This document shows, in pieces, positions 5,194 to 8,368 of a stretch of 8,368 bases of DNA. The stretch covers positions 1 through 8,368 of the forward strand of contig VAYK01000100.1 in assembly GCA_005884985.1 (NCBI GenBank), written 5' to 3'. Below the pieces are notes generated by a model. It saw only the letters and a list, made by a program, of their open reading frames with translations. It was not told the DNA's origin and made no database searches. The translations under genes and the position numbers were made by a program. Numbering within the stretch: the first letter of the stretch is position 1; every line of letters begins with the position of its first letter. Source of the DNA: Actinomycetota bacterium (GTDB taxonomy: Bacteria; Actinomycetota; Thermoleophilia; Solirubrobacterales; 70-9).

Positions 5194-5667
5194 ATGAAGA
5201 TACGCAGGACCACAGCACTTGCCCTTGGGGTGGCGGTGCTCGCCATCCCGGCGGCGGCGGTTGCTCGGCCCGGCCATGGCCATTCGAACGGGCACGGCAA
5301 GCAGCACTCTCATTCGAACGGGCACGGCAAGCAGCACTCTGTCGGCTATGTCTACAAGGGAACTTACGAGGGCGATGGCCTGGTGAGCGTCGAGCATGGC
5401 AACGCCCATGCGCGCAAGGCGGGCCTCGTGGGACAGGACGTCCAGTTCGACCTCACCGGCGCGAAGCTGAGCGTGGCGGACACGAACGCCGACTCGATCA
5501 TCGACGCGACCGACGTCCTCGTCGGCGACGCGGTCGTCGTCAAGGCCCGCCTGCCCAAGCAAGACCCGGGTTCCCAGCCCTTCGCGGCGCGCCATCTAGT
5601 CGATCAGACCAATCCGGCCACCGAAGATGATGCCGGCGACACCGCAGACACCGGGGACGGGTCCTAG
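5194..5667 (+). CDS. Secreted His-rich protein with DUF5666-like domain, under riboswitch control
   Basis: The product has 157 residues. The signal peptide is MKIRRTTALALGVAVLAIPA with cleavage near AVA (residues 22-24). A histidine-rich segment follows (28-49), made of two identical copies of HSNGHGKQHS (30-39, 40-49) after a short GHG. The folded part (50-140) starts VGYVYKGTYEGDGLVSVEHG and holds GQDVQFDLTGAKLSVAD, VGDAVVVKARL and FAARHLVDQ. This is the beta-barrel pattern I associate with DUF5666-type exported proteins. DTNADSIIDATD (96-107) fits the spacing of an EF-hand calcium loop (acidic or Asn at 1, 3, 5, 9, 12). The tail is acidic (EDDAGDTADTGDGS). Histidines suggest Zn, Cu or Ni binding, and the loop suggests Ca; both are inferences. 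ATG 5194 is fixed by the perfect AAGGAGG and by the signal peptide. The upstream aptamer predicts c-di-GMP control, the signal that usually governs surface attachment or development. Confidence 0.82.
   Translation: MKIRRTTALALGVAVLAIPAAAVARPGHGHSNGHGKQHSHSNGHGKQHSVGYVYKGTYEGDGLVSVEHGNAHARKAGLVGQDVQFDLTGAKLSVADTNADSIIDATDVLVGDAVVVKARLPKQDPGSQPFAARHLVDQTNPATEDDAGDTADTGDGS
5281..5340 (+). repeat. Exact 30-bp tandem duplication inside the His-rich gene
   Basis: Bases 5281-5310 are repeated without a single change at 5311-5340. The unit is ten codons, so the frame is kept, and it encodes HSNGHGKQHS twice. Identity at synonymous positions points to a recent duplication, and the copy number may vary between strains. 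Confidence 0.95.
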
Positions 5668-5871
5668 GCAACCACTCATCCGGCGATACAGTGCGGTCGG
5701 CTTCGCTAAACGATCGCCTGTCCGGGTCGCTGTCCATGGCGCGATGGTTCGGCCGTAGTGTGATGGCGTAACCGGCTTCAGCATTGGGGTTCTGCGCGAT
5801 GGTCCCTCGACCAACGGGGTTGCACGTCCGCAGCGCGCTGCGAACTGTTCCACGCTGCCATGGCCGCGCGG
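5668..5871. other. Convergent intergenic region with a 14-bp palindrome
   Basis: This stretch lies between two convergent stops. CGCAGCGCGCTGCG (5829-5842) is a perfect palindrome, able to form a 5-bp stem with a four-base loop on either strand, but no T-run follows on either side. It could act as a weak bidirectional transcription end. No gene is supported here. Confidence 0.35.
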
Positions 5872-6291
5872 CTATTCCGTGTCGAGCTGCGCGTCCCAGC
5901 CGACGTTGCCCACGTCGTCGATCGCGCGGATTGCGACGTAACGCTGGTGCGTCGGCAGCGTGTAGCTCTGCTGGGTTCCGGCGGGCTGCGGCTTGGGCGG
6001 GTTGGCCAGAGGCTTCGCGTCGGCGAAGTTACTCGGCGTGATCGGCGAACTCGAGGTGACGATCTCATAGCGGCTTGCGGTCCCGCATCTGTAGTCGTCA
6101 CCGGGGGCGTCGAAGAGCAGCTTGCCGCCCACGTCGGCGAGCCGAGTCGGGGTCGAGGGCGGGGTGCCGTCCCGGTCATAGTTGCCGCTCTGCTGCGGGT
6201 CGTGCCGGAACGATGGCCACTCGGTCTGGCACTTCGGCAGCTTGGGCATGTTCCACTGGAACAGGTAGCCCTCGCGTGTGATGTCGGCCAT
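5872..6291 (-). pseudogene. Detached C-terminal end of the S8 peptidase (out of frame)
   Basis: This frame, shifted relative to the peptidase's main frame, carries what is plainly the rest of the same protein: MADITREGYLFQWNMPKLP, then EWPSFRHDPQQSGNYDRDG, then a fibronectin-type-III-like tail (about 90 residues, ending YVAIRAIDDVGNVGW). W-P-x-F-R-H-D-x-x-x-S-G-x-Y is a typical closing motif of FG-GAP/propeller proteins. The tail is usually an extracellular binding or spacer module. ATG 6291 happens to lie at the break and could start an orphan protein of 139 residues, but there is no Shine-Dalgarno and no signal peptide. I read it as the lost 3' part of the upstream gene. Confidence 0.7.
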
Positions 6292-8368
6292 GCGGCCGGA
6301 AGCCGGTGACGTCCAGGCCGCTGGTCCCATCGTAGGCATGTAAGAGGCCGAGCCCGGTTCCGGCAACCACCTGGTTGTCGGAAGAGCTCTTGTCGACCTG
6401 GGCGATGTCCGAGGCCGAAAGGAACTGGAAGTCGTCGGTGACCCGCGGGAATGCGGGCAGCTGAGAGCCGGTCCGCGAGTCGTAGGCGCCGATAAGGTGG
6501 TTGTAGGGGACGTTCTGGCCGACCAGCGCGAGGTTCGCGACGTCGCCCAGCGTGAGTCCGTACTTGGCGATGTCCGGCGTGCCCCCAGGGATCAGCTTGC
6601 CGATCGAAGCCGACTCGAATAGGTTGATCGTCCCCGAGCGGTCCGTCGCGTCGGAGCCCGGGCCGTACGCGGCCTGCTGCATACCGCGGACCAGGTGCCC
6701 CGACGTGTCGTATTCCCCGATCGTGGTCGAGCCCGTGGTCGAGGCGACGATCATTTGCTGACCGCCGATGGTGGCGATCGCCGGATCCTGGCCGGGACCG
6801 ATCAGCGGCAGCGTGGACTGGATCGCGCCGTTCAGCTTGATTGGCCACCCCGGCATGAAGGGGCCGCCTCGGTGCAGGTTGCCGTTGGGCCAGATCGCGT
6901 AGACCCGCGATGAGCCGCCTGCCGCGTTGGCGAGGATGTCCGAGAGCCCCTGGGCGAAGAGGCCGTTCAGGTCGGTGCCCGAGGGTGGCTGAGCGCCGTA
7001 GGTCTCGTTTGTGGCGACCACGATCTCGTCCCTGCCGTTCCCGGTCAGGTCGCCGACCGCGGGCTCGTTGATCGACTCCGCGATCATCCGCTGGTTGGCG
7101 GGCACGCCGGGATCGGCGAGCTGCACCGGGAAGCCGGGCACCGGGTTGCCGTGGTCGTCGAAGGCGTAGAGGTGACCGTCGAGCGAGGGGACGATGATGT
7201 CAAGAGGCTGGTTTGGCCCCTCGAGATGAGCCATCACTGGGCTGGAGAGGAAGCCGCATTTGGGGTGGACGAGCGGCTGGCTCTCGAGCGAGGGACCGCA
7301 AAAGCTGAGGTTGGAGGAGACCGGGAAGCCCGGGCGCAGCTTGCCGTTGGGCTCCCAGACGTAAATGTGGGTCCCGGCGGTGTCGATGATCTCCGGTCGC
7401 CCGTCGCCGTTCAGGTCCGCCGCCGCCGGGGCGCGCGGCGGCTCTCGCGGCGGGCTGCTGGCCTCCAGCACCTTGAATCCGGGTGCCTCGCCGTGCCCTG
7501 TCGCAGAGCTCTCGAGCCTGGTGTGCACTGGCCATCCCGGCAGCTCCAAGCCGTTGGGCTCATAGGCGTGGATCGTCCCGTTCTCGGTCGGGACGATCAG
7601 CTCCTGCAGGTTGTCGCCGTTGATGTCGGCGTAGCGGATCGGCGCCTCGCCGCCGGTGCCCATCCGCTTCGGGTAGCCGGGACGAAGGCTGGGGTCATCG
7701 GCCGAGGTGATGACGCGGCGGTCCACGCCCGGGGTGGGGATGTCCTTGCCGGTCACGGTGAGACGGACGGTGAACTCGTTCCGATAAGGGTTCGGCTCGA
7801 CGGCCGAGAAGGTCGGGCCGCCGGAATCGGGAGGTGGCACGAAGCTCGCGAGCGCCTGGCGGACCTGGTTCAGGTCGACGCTGCCGAACTGGGTGACCGT
7901 GGAGTTGGAGGCGCCCTGGGCGACCGTGTTCCACGCCGTCGGCGCCTCGCCCGTGCCCCACTCGAGCTTCCAGTGGAAACTGCCGCCGGTCGCGAAGCGC
8001 GCCCGAGCCAGACCGGTGATCTTCACGCTCTTGCCGGTCAGCGGCGCGTACCAGTCAGGCGAGTCGATCGCGGCCTCCGGCGGGATCTTGCCGCTGTGGG
8101 CAAGCGACACCGCCGCCCCGAGGTTCGCCCGGCCCCAGCCGAAGTGAGGCGTCCACTGATCCTCGCGCGGCGCGGTGGGGCTGGCCGCGGGATCCGGAGT
8201 GCCAAGCCCGGTCGTGTTCCCCGTGGTCACCCGCTCCGCCGTCTGCTCGAGGATCTCGCGCGTCTCGTCGGGGCGCAGATTGACCTGGGGGTTGGCGTCC
8301 CTGGCCGCGCTGACCACGAGCCCCGCGGCGCCCGCCGCCTTGCCGGTGTTCTCGGAGCCGGTCGTGCC
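6176..8368 (-). CDS. S8 (subtilisin-like) serine peptidase with FG-GAP-type repeats, 5'-truncated by the window and frame-disrupted at its 3' end
   Basis: The gene enters from the right edge. Its first visible codons read GTTGSENTGKAAGAAGLV, which aligns with the catalytic-serine motif GTSMATPHVAGAAALV of subtilases. The serine codon is at 8354-8356, so the protease domain with its Asp and His lies outside the window. The end of the protease fold follows (RPDETREILEQTAERV, then PHFGWGRANLGAAVSLA). Next come a jelly-roll-like stretch (about 8060-7730) and several FG-GAP/propeller blades with calcium-type loops: ADINGDNLQE (about 7600-7630), ADLNGDGRPEI (about 7390-7425) and GDLTGNGRDEI (about 7030-7060). 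Repeated W-P-G-W/F-P-V and Y-x-W-x-P-N-G motifs also occur. The product is presumably exported. After ...LDVTGF (about 6304) the frame becomes nonsense (RPHGRHHTRG...) up to a stop at 6176, while the true continuation lies in another frame. The protease core could still be made, with an altered last 40 residues. Confidence 0.85.
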   Translation of the reverse strand, partial: GTTGSENTGKAAGAAGLVVSAARDANPQVNLRPDETREILEQTAERVTTGNTTGLGTPDPAASPTAPREDQWTPHFGWGRANLGAAVSLAHSGKIPPEAAIDSPDWYAPLTGKSVKITGLARARFATGGSFHWKLEWGTGEAPTAWNTVAQGASNSTVTQFGSVDLNQVRQALASFVPPPDSGGPTFSAVEPNPYRNEFTVRLTVTGKDIPTPGVDRRVITSADDPSLRPGYPKRMGTGGEAPIRYADINGDNLQELIVPTENGTIHAYEPNGLELPGWPVHTRLESSATGHGEAPGFKVLEASSPPREPPRAPAAADLNGDGRPEIIDTAGTHIYVWEPNGKLRPGFPVSSNLSFCGPSLESQPLVHPKCGFLSSPVMAHLEGPNQPLDIIVPSLDGHLYAFDDHGNPVPGFPVQLADPGVPANQRMIAESINEPAVGDLTGNGRDEIVVATNETYGAQPPSGTDLNGLFAQGLSDILANAAGGSSRVYAIWPNGNLHRGGPFMPGWPIKLNGAIQSTLPLIGPGQDPAIATIGGQQMIVASTTGSTTIGEYDTSGHLVRGMQQAAYGPGSDATDRSGTINLFESASIGKLIPGGTPDIAKYGLTLGDVANLALVGQNVPYNHLIGAYDSRTGSQLPAFPRVTDDFQFLSASDIAQVDKSSSDNQVVAGTGLGLLHAYDGTSGLDVTGFRPHGRHHTRGLPVPVEHAQAAEVPDRVAIVPARPAAERQL
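6289..6310 (-). other. Frame break (probable small deletion) in the S8 peptidase gene
   Basis: On the minus strand the main frame is sensible up to GLDVTGF and the second frame is sensible from GRMADITREG on. The join falls within GGCTTCCGGCCGCATGG. In related FG-GAP proteins, as I remember them, about 15-18 residues lie between these two points (a PKVTGGW-like blade strand). A deletion with a length not divisible by three therefore fits better than a single-base slip. An assembly or sequencing error cannot be excluded. Confidence 0.6.

Noticed and set aside
5829..5842. CGCAGCGCGCTGCG palindrome as an intrinsic terminator
   Set aside because: There is no T-run on either strand and the stem is only five pairs with a four-base loop, so it is kept only as a note in the intergenic entry.
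5778..6848. 356-codon minus-strand ORF across the end of the S8 peptidase
   Set aside because: This is the third frame of the peptidase region. Its Arg/Ser/Thr-rich composition does not match either half of the real protein.

Overview
The window is high-GC DNA with a strong G/C bias at third codon positions. It is dominated by secreted or membrane proteins with actinobacterial-style signal peptides. The FG-GAP-bearing S8 peptidase, the BldC-like HTH protein and the DUF5666-like secreted protein together suggest a soil-type actinobacterium, most likely class Thermoleophilia (Solirubrobacterales-like). That placement is inferred from protein character, because no rRNA or other marker gene is present.

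Layout, left to right. The 5' end of a secreted-protein gene runs off the left edge (1-137, minus). A roughly 290-base gap follows, possibly holding a 44-codon ORF coupled to a four-helix membrane protein (429-992, plus). Fifteen bases after it lies a 59-codon fragment resembling the C-terminus of an SRPBCC/polyketide-cyclase protein (1008-1187, minus). Next is a large secreted protein with a propeller-like body and an IPT/TIG-like C-terminal domain (1248-3209, minus). A divergent intergenic region with two hairpins separates it from a small BldC/MerR-like DNA-binding protein (3421-3645, plus). A small membrane protein (3824-4072, minus) lies back to back with a small secreted transthyretin/carboxypeptidase-regulatory-like protein (4340-4732, plus), with a perfect 11-bp inverted repeat between them.

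The most notable element is a compact RNA structure at about 5117-5181 that matches the cyclic-di-GMP-I (GEMM-I) riboswitch. It directly touches the Shine-Dalgarno of a secreted protein gene (5194-5667, plus). That protein has a His-rich segment made by an exact 30-bp tandem duplication, a DUF5666-like domain and an EF-hand-like loop. This predicts that an exported, possibly metal-binding protein is controlled by c-di-GMP.

The right end (5872-8368, minus) is the 3' part of a large secreted S8 (subtilisin-like) peptidase with FG-GAP-type repeats and a fibronectin-like tail. Its reading frame is broken near 6297, probably by a small deletion, so the tail is detached. No CRISPR array, tRNA, rRNA, transposase or integrase was seen. 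Apart from the secretion theme, the genes do not form an evident pathway or operon.
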